Shown: positions 1 to 8,487 of the stretch, piece by piece
How the letters are laid out: the number at the start of each line of letters is the position of its first letter
Position numbering within the stretch: position 1 is the stretch's first letter
Assembly: GCA_958421035.1 (NCBI GenBank)
Contig: CATZKS010000035.1
Coordinates: 1-17,354, forward strand
Direction: 5' to 3'
Source: an uncultured Collinsella sp.
GTDB taxonomy: Bacteria; Actinomycetota; Coriobacteriia; Coriobacteriales; Coriobacteriaceae
Length of the DNA: 17,354 nt
The notes under the pieces: model-generated
What the model saw: only the letters and a program-made list of their open reading frames with translations
Told to the model about the DNA's origin: nothing
The model's database searches: none
Made by a program: the position numbers and the translations under genes

Positions 1-221
1 ACTGCGGGAATGGCCTATTTGCTCAATGTGTTCGGCTGAGATCGGAAATCAACCTGCTGATTCAACCTAATAGGCGGATATCTGGTTACTACCAGTTGAC
101 CCCTTGGTAACGGGTGGGCCCACTGCGCGGAATGTACCGAACACCCCCCGTTTGATGCGTTCGCCCATGCTGCAGGGCGTGCGTCCGCGACGCTTCCGCA
201 TGTCGGAGGGAAGGAGTCCAG
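1..221. other. Intergenic leader upstream of the GH31 gene
   Basis: No gene is supported here. An 83-residue minus-strand reading frame overlaps the start of the glycosidase but has no family resemblance. Small inverted repeats are visible: GCCTATT at 13-19 pairs with AATAGGC at 69-75 and encloses a 5-bp hairpin (47-51 with 58-62), CTGGT/ACCAG lie at 82-95, and GTGGGCCCAC is a palindrome at 114-123. They could be operators or a folded leader, but none matches a motif I can name. I see no convincing -35/-10 pair. The ribosome binding site of the next gene is the purine-rich GGAGGGAAGGAG around 205-215. Confidence 0.4.
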
Positions 222-3200
222 GTGCGTAGGAATTCCATTTTTACGAAACGGTGGGTGAAGGGAAGCGTGGTCCTCGTCGCCACTGCGGCGACGCTCGTGT
301 TTGCCAATCCCCAGCAGGCGATTGCCACGCCACTCAAGGGCGTCGACTCAGCTACCGTGTCTCAGTCTGCCTCGAACGTCGTCGACATCGATTTCGCTGA
401 CGGCATCAAGGGCCGTATTACGTTCCTCGAGGACGGTATTTTCCGCTATAACGTCGACCCCAAGGGTGAGTTTTCCGAGTACGCCACGCCGCGCAGTAAG
501 TCCCACACGGCTAAGATCCAGGCTCAGCCCGATACTTCGGACGCCTACAGCAAGCCGAGTGCGACGGTTGCCGACAAGGGCGACGCTATCGAGATCACCG
601 GCGGAAAGGCGACCGTGATCCTGGACAAGGCGACTGGCAAGATGAGTATCAAGTCAGGCGACCGTGGCGTGGTTTCTGAGTCCGCGCCCCTCGACCTTGA
701 TAAGAAGGGTACCGTCCAGACGCTCGCCAAGGAGAAGTCCGAGAACTTCTTTGGCGGCGGCACCCAGAACGGCCGCTTCCTGCACACCAACCAGACCATC
801 GCCATCTCCAACACTAACAACTGGACCGATGGCGGCGTTGCCTCGCCCAACCCGTTCTATTGGACGAGCGACGGCTACGGTGTGCTCCGAAACACGTTTG
901 CAGAGGGTTCCTACGACTTCGGTTCCACGGACTCATCGACGGTCACGACTTTGCACAACGAGAATGAGTTTGATGCCTATTACTTCGTGGCGACCAACGA
1001 GGGCGCCTCGAACGTGGCAACCGAGATGCTGCAGGACTACTACAAGGTGACCGGCAATCCGGTGCTGCTGCCCGAGTACGGTTTCTACCTGGGTCATCTT
1101 AATGCCTATAACCGTGATGGCTGGTCAACGACCTCGGGTCAGAAGAAGTGGGAGACCAAGGGCAGCAAGTCCTCGAGTGAGAAGGGCGACGTTAAATACG
1201 AGTCCGGCATGTCGACGGGCTACAAGCTCGACGGCACGCTTGCGGCCGAGACGCTCAACGGTGAGGGCCCTACGGTTGATACCGAGAACATGAAGGCGAC
1301 CGATTTCGACCGCCAGTTCTCCGCCCGGCAGGTTATCGATGACTACGAGGACAACGACATGCCGCTCGGCTGGTTCCTGCCGAACGACGGTTACGGTGCT
1401 GGCTACGGCCAGAACGGTTACTACAAGACCGGCGGCGTCAACTCCGACGGAACGAGTTCTGCCGAGCGCCTCAACGCCGTGCGCGCCAACGTCGACAATC
1501 TTAAGAAGTTCACCGAGTATGCCAACTCCAAGGGCGTGAGCACCGGTCTCTGGACCCAGTCGAACCTCGAGCCCGATAGCAACTCCGAGACCCCGTGGCA
1601 TCTGCTGCGCGATTTCGATTCTGAGGTCAAGACTGGTGGCATCACCACGCTCAAGACCGACGTCGCTTGGGTCGGCTCCGGCTACTCCTTTGGCCTCAAC
1701 GGCATCAAGACGGCCTATGACACCGTGACCACCGGCGCCAACAAGCGCCCCAACATCATCACGCTTGACGGCTGGGCCGGCACGCAGCGCTTTGGCGGCA
1801 TCTGGACCGGCGACCAGTACGGCGGTAACTGGGAGTACATTCGCTTCCATATCCCCACGTATATCGGCCAGAGCCTCTCGGGCAACCCCAACATCGGCTC
1901 CGATATGGACGGCATCTTTGGTGGCGATCCCATCATCTCCGCTCGCGACTACCAGTGGAAGACATTCACGCCCTCTATGCTTGACATGGACGGTTGGGGC
2001 ACCTACCGCAAGTCGCCCATGACGCACGGCGATCCCTATACGGGCATCTCGCGCTTCTATCTCAAGCTCAAAGCACAACTCATGCCCTATATCTACACGA
2101 GCGCGGCCTCGGCGGCCAACATCGACACGGGCAACGGCGATACCGGCCTTCCCATGATCCGCGCCATGCTGCTTTCCGACAACTCCGAGTACGCCGCAAG
2201 CACCTCGACGCAGTACCAGTACATGTTCGGTGAGAACTTCCTGGTGGCACCGGTGTATCAGGATACCCAGGCAGATGAGAACGGCAACGATGTCCGCAAC
2301 GGTATCTACCTGCCCAACTACGGTACCGACGAGAATCCCACCATCTGGATTGACTACTTCTCGGGCAAGCAGTACCGCGGCGGTCAGGTCCTCAACAACT
2401 ACGAGGCTCCGCTTTGGAAGCTGCCATTCTTTGTTAAGGCAAACGCCATCGTGCCGATGTACGCCGAGAACAACAACCCCGAGGCCGTGACCGAGACCAA
2501 CACCAAGGGCACCAATCGCAGCCAGCGTATCGTCGAGTTCTTCGCCACCGAGGGTGAGGGCAGCTTTACGCAGTACGAGGATGACGGCTCCTCCATCGAG
2601 AACAACACGACCGAGGACGATTCCTACGGCACAATCGACAATATTTCCTACGGTGAGCATGTGAGCACCGTCTATAAGTCGAGCGTGGTGGGCGGCACGG
2701 CGACCTTTACCGCCGAGGCATCGCAGGGCGGCTACAGCGGCTACGACTCCAACCGCACCACGACCTTTGTGGCCAACGTCTCCGCCAAGCCCACGAGCGT
2801 CTCCGCCAAGAACGGCGGATCCGCGCTCAACGTGGTTGAGGTCGACTCGCAGGAGGCCTTTGACGCCGCGACCCCCGAGGCCGGCCAGGCGGTCTACTTC
2901 TACAACGAGACCCCCAACCTCAACCACTACGGTAGCGACGCAGGCAGCACCGAGGCCGAGCAGGGCGAGAGCTTCAACAACACCAAGATCACCACGAATC
3001 CCAAGGTCTACGTCAAGTTCGCGAAGACCGATGTCGCCACGGCAGCGCAGACGCTCGAACTGGGCGATTTCGTGAACGCCGATGCCACGCTCGCGGCCGA
3101 CCGCTTCAACGAGAACCTCTCCGCACCCGCGAACTTTGCTGCCCCCGAGGACGCCACGACCCCTACGAGCATTAAGCTCACTTGGGGGAAGGTCGATGGT

Positions 3201-6200
3201 GCTACCTCCTACGACCTTAAGGTCGACGGCACTGTGTTCGCCGTGGGCGATGCGGCAGAATTCACGCATACCGATCTTGCCTACAACAGCAAGCATACCT
3301 ACCAGATTCGTTCGCGCAACGCCGATGGCTACTCCGCATGGAGCGACGTGCTTGAGGCGAACTCTGCGCTCGACCCGTGGCGGAACGTGCCTGAGGCCGA
3401 GGAAATCACTTGGGAGGGCTCGCTCTACGGTAGCCATAAGGCCGAACTCGCCTTCGACCATGAGTTCCAGTCGGGCGACGGCGGTTTCCACTCCGGTGGC
3501 AACGATCTGGGCAAGGCGCTTACCGTTGACTACGGTCGCGCTTACAAGCTCGACAAGCTCGAGTACTATCCGCGCGATGATGCCGGTAACGGCACTGTGA
3601 CCAAGATGCGCATCGAGACGAGCCTCGACGGCGTGCATTGGACGACGCAGGAGGTCGACTGGGATCGCTCCGCCGCTTGCAAGACGGTGGCGTTCGACGG
3701 CTCCGTGGCCGCGCGCTACGTGCGTATGACGCCGCTCGCGTCCGTGGGCAACTTCTTCTCCGCCTCCGAGATCGCCATCTACAAGACCGACGGCACGGAC
3801 GGCTTCGCTGTGGGCTCCAACCTCAACAAGGCCACGGTCTCCGACGGCGACTACTCCAACATGAAGAATTACCTGGGTCTTGAGAACCGCGAGCCCGACA
3901 CCTCGACGTTCGACTCCCAGATCCGCGCCCACTTCGCCGACCTCAACGGCAACGGCGTCTACGACGTGTACGACTACTCCTTCACCATGGCGGCGCTCGA
4001 CGGCGGCACCAAGCAAAAGGGCAAGGCTGCTGGCACCCTCGCGGTGATCCCGAGCAAGATGGAGGTCGAGGCCGGCGACGAGATCACGGTCGACGTCTAC
4101 GCCACCGACGCCGAGAACATCAACGCGCTCGGTGCGCTCGTCAACTTCAACAGCGACCAGTTTGAGTATGTCTCCGAGAGCATCGCGCAGGATGCGTCGA
4201 CGGCGGGCATGGAGAACCTCTCGCGCGAGAAAGTGCAGTTCACGGATGGCCACCAGACCATCAACCTGGCCTTCGCCAACCGCGGCGACGCCAAGCTCTT
4301 CAACAGTACTGGTGTGGTCGCGAGCTTCAAACTCAAGGCTAAGACGGCCGGCAAGGTCGAGCTGCCCTCGACGTCTTGGCTCGTCGGCCCGGCGTGCGAC
4401 GCGCTCGAGTTCGTGAGTGATGGCACCGTGACGATGCCCAGTGTCCCGCAGCCCACCAAGTCCGAGTACGGCCGCGACGCCTTTGACATCACGATGACCA
4501 ACGACGAGCTCCCCACCGACGACGGCACCAACGTCGAGAAGCTCATCCAGCAGAAGAGCTATGACGGACTGTTCGACAACAATGAGGGCGGCAACGACTT
4601 CGAGTTCCTGTGGAACTATGGGCCCAACTGGATCGACGGCAAGATGCCGACCTACGTCAAGCTGCCCGCCACGATGACGTTCGCCTTCAAGACGCCGTCG
4701 AAACTCGATAGCGTCGAGGTCGTTAACCGCAACGGTGGCAACGGCACCGTGCAGAAGATTAAGTCCGTCGTGACGTTCGAGGACGGCTCGACCCAGGAGT
4801 TCTCGGGCGGAAGCTTTGATTCCTATCAGGCTCGCTACGCCTTTGGCCTCTCTGCCGAGAACAAGGGCAAGAAGGCGACCAAGGTCGAGATCACGCCGCT
4901 TGAGGCATCGGGTGACCAGATGCTCACGCTGCGCGAGATCAACTTCAACTACACACAGGGTGTCGAGGCCATCGAGGGTGTCGAACTGGGCAAGAACCAG
5001 ACCGAGTTCTTCGAGGGCGATGTGACGCTCGTCGACGCCAAGGCCACGCCCGAGAACGCCGGCTACCCCTATGTGACGGTCGAGAGCTCCGATCCTTCTG
5101 TGGTGAGCGTCTCCGCTGTCCAGGCCGGCGATAGCGTGAGCTACTACCTGCGCGCCAACAAGGCCGGCAAGGCAACGATCACGGTGGCGTCGGTGCTCGA
5201 TCCCTCCAAGACCGCATCCTATGAGGTCGAGGTCAAGGCTGGTGTCGACACCTCTGCGCTCATGGCAGCGCTTTCCAAGGCCGCGGGCTACAGCGAGTCC
5301 GTCTACACCAAGGATTCCTATGCAGCCCTCACCGCTGCGGTCGAGGCGGCTCAGAAGCTCCTCGATGGCGGCCAGGGCAGCTATAGCAAGAAGGATGTCG
5401 CAGACGCCACGGCCAAGATCGAGCAGGCAATCGACGGCCTCAAGATGCGCCCCGTCGATGAGAAGAGCCTCATCAACACGCCCGAGAACCGTGAGAACGT
5501 CAAGGTGACCGGCTTCTCGAGCGAGGCCGACTATGAGGGCAGCAACGCCGTCAACGCTCTTGACGGCGATGAGCAGACGCTCTGGCACAGCGACTATGCT
5601 AATAAGACCGGTATGCCCCAGCACCTGACCGTCGACCTGGGCCGCGACTACGATCTCACCGACGTCACGTTCCTGCCGCGCCAGGACGGCGGCACGAACG
5701 GCGATATCTTTGAGGCCGAGGTGCTGGTCTCCGACACTGCCGACGGTTATGAGATGGGCACCGCCACGTCGATGGGTACGTTTACCTTCGACAACGACGG
5801 CCGCGTGCTCACCGACCGTGGCGACTGGAAGCAGATGAGCTTTGGTGCCGCGCGCGGTCGCTACGTGACCGTCAAGGTGCTCCACGCCGGCGGTGGCAGC
5901 GTTGACGCCTACTGCAGCATGGCGGAGCTCAAGTTCTACGGTACGGCCGTTCCCAATCCGGTGGCGAAGGGCGACCTCACTGCCGCGATTGAAAAGGTTG
6001 ATGCCGAGGTTGCAGCCGGCGACCTTAAGGCCAGCGACTACACCGAGGCTTCCTGGACCGCGTTCCAGAATGCCTTGGCGAGCGCCCGCGCCATCCTGAG
6101 CGACGAGAACGCCACGCAGGACGAGGTCGACCAGGCACTCAAGGCACTCGAGAGTGCTCGCGACGCGCTTGAGAAGACTCCGGTGACCCCGGTCGAGAAC

Positions 6201-6632
6201 CCGACCAAGAAGCAGCTCAAGGCCTTGGTCAAGCAGGCGAAGGAGACTGACACCAAGGGAAAGACGGCCGAGTCTGTCAAGGCCCTGACGGATGCCATTA
6301 CCTACGCCGAGGATGTTTTGGGTGATGAGAATGCTTCCGACGCCCAGCTCCAGGCGGCCTATGACCAGCTCAAGCTGGCCATCGAGGGCCTTAAGGATGC
6401 CGACTCCGGCAACCAGGGCGGCTCGGGCAACCAGGGTTCCGGCAACGGCTCGAACGGCGGCGGCCAGGCGGGCAAGCCCGCAGGCGACAAGGCCCAGAGC
6501 GGCAAAAAGAACGGTTCGGCGATCCCCAATACTGGCGACCAAACGGCGGCAACCGTCGCGACCATCGGTGGCCTTGGAGCCATCATCGCCGCGATCGGTG
6601 CCTTCTTCCACCGTCGTAATAAGGCTGAGTAG
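222..6632 (+). CDS. Giant secreted, sortase-anchored GH31 glycoside hydrolase with CBM32-like, dockerin-like, cohesin-like and FIVAR modules
   Basis: Predicted cell-surface alpha-glycosidase of 2136 residues that would act on host or dietary glycans. The GTG start follows GGAGGGAAGGAG by about 6 nt and opens a signal peptide (hydrophobic core about 15-28, likely cut after AIA35). A GH31 N-terminal beta domain (about 45-270) is followed by the barrel (about 280-700). Asp480 in LKTDVAWVG is the probable nucleophile and Asp531 in WTGDQYGG the probable acid/base. Further domains, with rough limits: fibronectin III-like 966-1050, CBM32-like 1051-1190, dockerin-like with calcium loop 1240-1251, cohesin-like 1270-1404, galactose-binding-like 1408-1585, Big-2-like 1587-1673, FIVAR-like 1674-1746, CBM32-like 1748-1907, and FIVAR-like 1908-1985 and 1987-2065. 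A Gly/Asn-rich linker leads to IPNTG (2101-2105), a membrane helix and RRNKAE. The nucleophile motif is unlike WxDxNE of alpha-glucosidases. An alpha-N-acetylgalactosaminidase-like (GH31_18) role is my inference. Family is confident; substrate is not. Confidence 0.9.
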   Translation: MRRNSIFTKRWVKGSVVLVATAATLVFANPQQAIATPLKGVDSATVSQSASNVVDIDFADGIKGRITFLEDGIFRYNVDPKGEFSEYATPRSKSHTAKIQAQPDTSDAYSKPSATVADKGDAIEITGGKATVILDKATGKMSIKSGDRGVVSESAPLDLDKKGTVQTLAKEKSENFFGGGTQNGRFLHTNQTIAISNTNNWTDGGVASPNPFYWTSDGYGVLRNTFAEGSYDFGSTDSSTVTTLHNENEFDAYYFVATNEGASNVATEMLQDYYKVTGNPVLLPEYGFYLGHLNAYNRDGWSTTSGQKKWETKGSKSSSEKGDVKYESGMSTGYKLDGTLAAETLNGEGPTVDTENMKATDFDRQFSARQVIDDYEDNDMPLGWFLPNDGYGAGYGQNGYYKTGGVNSDGTSSAERLNAVRANVDNLKKFTEYANSKGVSTGLWTQSNLEPDSNSETPWHLLRDFDSEVKTGGITTLKTDVAWVGSGYSFGLNGIKTAYDTVTTGANKRPNIITLDGWAGTQRFGGIWTGDQYGGNWEYIRFHIPTYIGQSLSGNPNIGSDMDGIFGGDPIISARDYQWKTFTPSMLDMDGWGTYRKSPMTHGDPYTGISRFYLKLKAQLMPYIYTSAASAANIDTGNGDTGLPMIRAMLLSDNSEYAASTSTQYQYMFGENFLVAPVYQDTQADENGNDVRNGIYLPNYGTDENPTIWIDYFSGKQYRGGQVLNNYEAPLWKLPFFVKANAIVPMYAENNNPEAVTETNTKGTNRSQRIVEFFATEGEGSFTQYEDDGSSIENNTTEDDSYGTIDNISYGEHVSTVYKSSVVGGTATFTAEASQGGYSGYDSNRTTTFVANVSAKPTSVSAKNGGSALNVVEVDSQEAFDAATPEAGQAVYFYNETPNLNHYGSDAGSTEAEQGESFNNTKITTNPKVYVKFAKTDVATAAQTLELGDFVNADATLAADRFNENLSAPANFAAPEDATTPTSIKLTWGKVDGATSYDLKVDGTVFAVGDAAEFTHTDLAYNSKHTYQIRSRNADGYSAWSDVLEANSALDPWRNVPEAEEITWEGSLYGSHKAELAFDHEFQSGDGGFHSGGNDLGKALTVDYGRAYKLDKLEYYPRDDAGNGTVTKMRIETSLDGVHWTTQEVDWDRSAACKTVAFDGSVAARYVRMTPLASVGNFFSASEIAIYKTDGTDGFAVGSNLNKATVSDGDYSNMKNYLGLENREPDTSTFDSQIRAHFADLNGNGVYDVYDYSFTMAALDGGTKQKGKAAGTLAVIPSKMEVEAGDEITVDVYATDAENINALGALVNFNSDQFEYVSESIAQDASTAGMENLSREKVQFTDGHQTINLAFANRGDAKLFNSTGVVASFKLKAKTAGKVELPSTSWLVGPACDALEFVSDGTVTMPSVPQPTKSEYGRDAFDITMTNDELPTDDGTNVEKLIQQKSYDGLFDNNEGGNDFEFLWNYGPNWIDGKMPTYVKLPATMTFAFKTPSKLDSVEVVNRNGGNGTVQKIKSVVTFEDGSTQEFSGGSFDSYQARYAFGLSAENKGKKATKVEITPLEASGDQMLTLREINFNYTQGVEAIEGVELGKNQTEFFEGDVTLVDAKATPENAGYPYVTVESSDPSVVSVSAVQAGDSVSYYLRANKAGKATITVASVLDPSKTASYEVEVKAGVDTSALMAALSKAAGYSESVYTKDSYAALTAAVEAAQKLLDGGQGSYSKKDVADATAKIEQAIDGLKMRPVDEKSLINTPENRENVKVTGFSSEADYEGSNAVNALDGDEQTLWHSDYANKTGMPQHLTVDLGRDYDLTDVTFLPRQDGGTNGDIFEAEVLVSDTADGYEMGTATSMGTFTFDNDGRVLTDRGDWKQMSFGAARGRYVTVKVLHAGGGSVDAYCSMAELKFYGTAVPNPVAKGDLTAAIEKVDAEVAAGDLKASDYTEASWTAFQNALASARAILSDENATQDEVDQALKALESARDALEKTPVTPVENPTKKQLKALVKQAKETDTKGKTAESVKALTDAITYAEDVLGDENASDAQLQAAYDQLKLAIEGLKDADSGNQGGSGNQGSGNGSNGGGQAGKPAGDKAQSGKKNGSAIPNTGDQTAATVATIGGLGAIIAAIGAFFHRRNKAE

Positions 6633-6656
6633 TCCCAGCGACAACTAAGCAAACGT

Positions 6657-6695
6657 GCCCGCCGCTCCGTCAAGGACGGCGGGCATTGCTTTATT
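6657..6695 (+). terminator. Intrinsic terminator of the GH31 gene
   Basis: GCCCGCCG (6657-6664) pairs perfectly with CGGCGGGC (6677-6684). An inner TCC/GGA pairing tightens the loop, and a T-rich tract (ATTGCTTTATTATTT) follows. It lies 25 nt after the glycosidase stop codon. Confidence 0.85.
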
Positions 6696-6737
6696 ATTTC
6701 AGCCAACGTACGTCATGGCAATCCCCGGTAGGTCGAA

Positions 6738-6827
6738 GGTGCTCTGCGGCGGCCCGGTGTTTTCATCTGAACGACTTTGCGTAGCAACCGGAGTGAAGAT
6801 GAAAACACCGGGCCGCCGCAGAGCACC
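6738..6827. repeat. Perfect 31-bp inverted repeat with 28-nt spacer
   Basis: The left arm (6738-6768, beginning GGTGCTCTGCGG and ending TTTTCATCT) is exactly complementary to the right arm (6797-6827, beginning AGATGAAAA and ending GCAGAGCACC), with no mismatch. The 28-nt spacer contains a small TTGC-gta-GCAA hairpin at its tip (6777-6787). It lies after the glycosidase terminator and before purE. No T-run follows, so it is not a typical terminator. It codes for nothing recognisable. It could be a miniature mobile element, a repeat or an insulating hairpin. Confidence 0.9.
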
Positions 6828-6852
6828 CACAGACCGCAGGGACGGGAGAAGC

Positions 6853-6870
6853 TATACTACTCTCAGTAGT
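6853..6870 (+). promoter_or_regulatory. Possible purE promoter -10 box with overlapping small inverted repeat
   Basis: TATACT (6853-6858) resembles a -10 box and overlaps the inverted repeat ACTACT-ctc-AGTAGT (6856-6870), which could be an operator. No good -35 hexamer is visible 16-18 nt upstream. Placed here, transcription would begin after the 31-bp palindrome. Weak evidence. Confidence 0.35.
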
Positions 6871-6921
6871 TAAGGGTCGCGGATCCGCCGCGTCACCGCT
6901 CTCAACGGGAGGTCTTTGTTT

Positions 6922-7386
6922 ATGGCAGATCAGAAGCCGGTTGTCGGGATCATCATGGGCTCCAAGTCCGACCTGGGCGTTATGGAAGGTTGCACCGCCG
7001 AGCTCGAGGCACTGGGCGTGCCCTATGAGCTCGTGATTGCAAGCGCGCACCGCACGCCGGCGAAGGTCCATGAGTGGGCCTCGACTGCTGCCGACCGCGG
7101 CATCAAGGTAATTATCGCTGCCGCCGGCAAGGCTGCTCACCTGGGCGGTGTCGTGGCTGCGTTTACGCCGCTGCCGGTCATCGGCGTGCCTATGAAGACG
7201 AGTGACCTGGGCGGTATGGATTCGCTGCTGTCGATGGTGCAGATGCCTTCGGGCGTGCCCGTGGCCTGCGTTGCCATCAACGGCGCCAAGAACGCCGCCA
7301 TCTACGCCACGCAGATTCTAGGCGCTTGCGACCCCGAGTACCGCAAGGTTATCGAGAAGATGAAGCAGGAGATGGCCGACGCCTAG
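6922..7386 (+). CDS. purE: N5-carboxyaminoimidazole ribonucleotide mutase, class I PurE
   Basis: Cytoplasmic enzyme of de novo purine synthesis that converts N5-CAIR (made by PurK) to CAIR. The 154-residue product has the family signatures: GSKSD at 13-17, the SAHRTP segment with His43 as the catalytic histidine, AAGKAAHLGG and a VQMPSGVPV segment. The GKAAHLGG form fits class I rather than the animal-type AIR carboxylase. The ATG at 6922 is preferred because GGGAGG (6907-6912) lies 9 nt upstream; an in-frame TTG at 6916 is too close to it. The sortase gene starts 35 nt downstream, which suggests co-transcription. No purK lies in the window, so the partner must be elsewhere. Confidence 0.95.
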   Translation: MADQKPVVGIIMGSKSDLGVMEGCTAELEALGVPYELVIASAHRTPAKVHEWASTAADRGIKVIIAAAGKAAHLGGVVAAFTPLPVIGVPMKTSDLGGMDSLLSMVQMPSGVPVACVAINGAKNAAIYATQILGACDPEYRKVIEKMKQEMADA

Positions 7387-7421
7387 GCGTTCTGCCGTTT
7401 CACCGCAGTATAAGGAGAGCC

Positions 7422-8420
7422 ATGTCCGACTATCAGGGAAAACGATTCAAGGCTTCTCAGATTCCCGATCCGTCGAAGCCGGGTGCTGCCCATGCGGCAC
7501 AGCAGGGTCGGACATCCTCTCCTCAGCAGCCGCGCGCGCCGCGCCCCGTGACGCCGGCGACGCATCGTCGACAGGACGCGCCAGCCGCATATCGACCTTC
7601 ATCTTATAGCAACGCTAAAAAGCCGCCCCGGTCTTCATCGCATGCCGCGCCGTCGGATTACACCGAGCCGCCGCGCAAAAAGCGCCGCTCCGTTATCCCC
7701 ATCTTGCTCATCATTATTGGCATCGGCCTAATCGTTGCCGCTGCCGCCATCTTTATCAACGCCCAGATTGGCTACAAGCAGGCGAGCGAGTCGTATCAAA
7801 AGATCGAAAAACAATATGTGAGCGACAAGGACGCCAGCGGCGTGCCGATTATCGACTTCGATGCACTTGCCCAGACAAATCCCGAGGTTGTGGGTTGGAT
7901 TTACGCGCCGGGAACCAACATCAACTATCCCGTGGTGCAGACCAACAACAACTCCAAATACCTCAACACGCTGTTTGACGGTACGGCTAACGCGTCCGGT
8001 GCCATCTTCTTGGATAGCGACGACACCGCGCCGGGCATGGTGGATCAGCAGACCACGATCTACGGCCACCATATGAACGATGGGTCGATGTTCAACGTGA
8101 TTTCGGACACCACCGACCAAGCGACGTTCGATAGCATCGAGTACGTGTATTACATCACGCGCGATGCAACGTATAAGCTGCGTCCGCTGGCGACCAAGGT
8201 CGTTGAGGATACGTACTCCAAGGCGCGCGCGACCAACTTTGAGGGTGACGACGGGCTCAAGAACTACCTGTCCGAGATGCTTGACGGTGCCTCTGCCGTG
8301 GCGAGCGATGCCACCGATCGTGCCGCCTCGGCAACCAAGGTCGTAACGCTTGTGACCTGTCGTTCGTTATCGCTGAGCAACACGCGTGCCGTCATGGTGC
8401 TCACGCCGGTCGAGGAATAG
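7422..8420 (+). CDS. srtB: Class B-type sortase, membrane-bound transpeptidase
   Basis: Sortases cleave surface-protein sorting signals and join the protein to the cell-wall precursor on the outer face of the membrane. The 332-residue product has a Pro/Arg/Ser-rich, probably disordered cytoplasmic tail (1-86), one membrane helix (about 91-115) and a catalytic domain with VGWIYAPGTNINYPVVQ typical of class B. The candidate catalytic residues are His216 in YGHHM, Cys313 in TLVTC and Arg322 in NTRAV. The ATG at 7422 follows TAAGGAGAG. A longer in-frame extension from 7326 overlaps purE and is rejected. The large glycosidase upstream carries an IPNTG signal and is a plausible substrate. Class assignment is good; substrate choice is inferred. 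Confidence 0.9.
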   Translation: MSDYQGKRFKASQIPDPSKPGAAHAAQQGRTSSPQQPRAPRPVTPATHRRQDAPAAYRPSSYSNAKKPPRSSSHAAPSDYTEPPRKKRRSVIPILLIIIGIGLIVAAAAIFINAQIGYKQASESYQKIEKQYVSDKDASGVPIIDFDALAQTNPEVVGWIYAPGTNINYPVVQTNNNSKYLNTLFDGTANASGAIFLDSDDTAPGMVDQQTTIYGHHMNDGSMFNVISDTTDQATFDSIEYVYYITRDATYKLRPLATKVVEDTYSKARATNFEGDDGLKNYLSEMLDGASAVASDATDRAASATKVVTLVTCRSLSLSNTRAVMVLTPVEE

Positions 8421-8429
8421 ATTATCCAG

Positions 8430-8466
8430 GGGTAGCTAAAAGAGCTCCGTCCCAAATTAGCTACTC
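8430..8466. repeat. Hairpin with GTCCCAAA loop (member of the GTCCC hairpin family)
   Basis: GTAGCTAA (8432-8439) pairs perfectly with TTAGCTAC (8457-8464), extended by a G-U and a G-C pair to 8430/8466. The 17-nt loop AAGAGCTCCGTCCCAAA shares GTCCC(C)A with hairpins at 14771-14860 and 16721-16788, whose stems are unrelated in sequence. It fills most of the gap between the sortase stop and the next start. No T-run follows, so it is not a standard terminator. Confidence 0.7.
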
Positions 8467-8487
8467 GACTACGTTAAGGGAGAAATG

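Noticed and set aside
1125..6644. A 1839-residue stop-free frame on the minus strand opposite the glycosidase gene
   Set aside because: It is the mirror of a GC-biased gene: no domains, repetitive Val/Leu/Gly/Arg composition and no upstream signals. The plus-strand gene explains the region fully.
6655..6873. A 72-residue plus-strand frame across the terminator and the 31-bp palindrome
   Set aside because: It begins inside the terminator stem region and translates the palindrome; no ribosome binding site or family resemblance.
6871..6921. Purine or ZTP-type riboswitch in the purE leader
   Set aside because: The leader is short and lacks the conserved core motifs that I could recognise; only a small GCGGATCCGC palindrome is present.
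7326..7421. N-terminal extension of the sortase into purE
   Set aside because: The extension only reads purE in another frame; the ATG at 7422 has a good TAAGGAG site.
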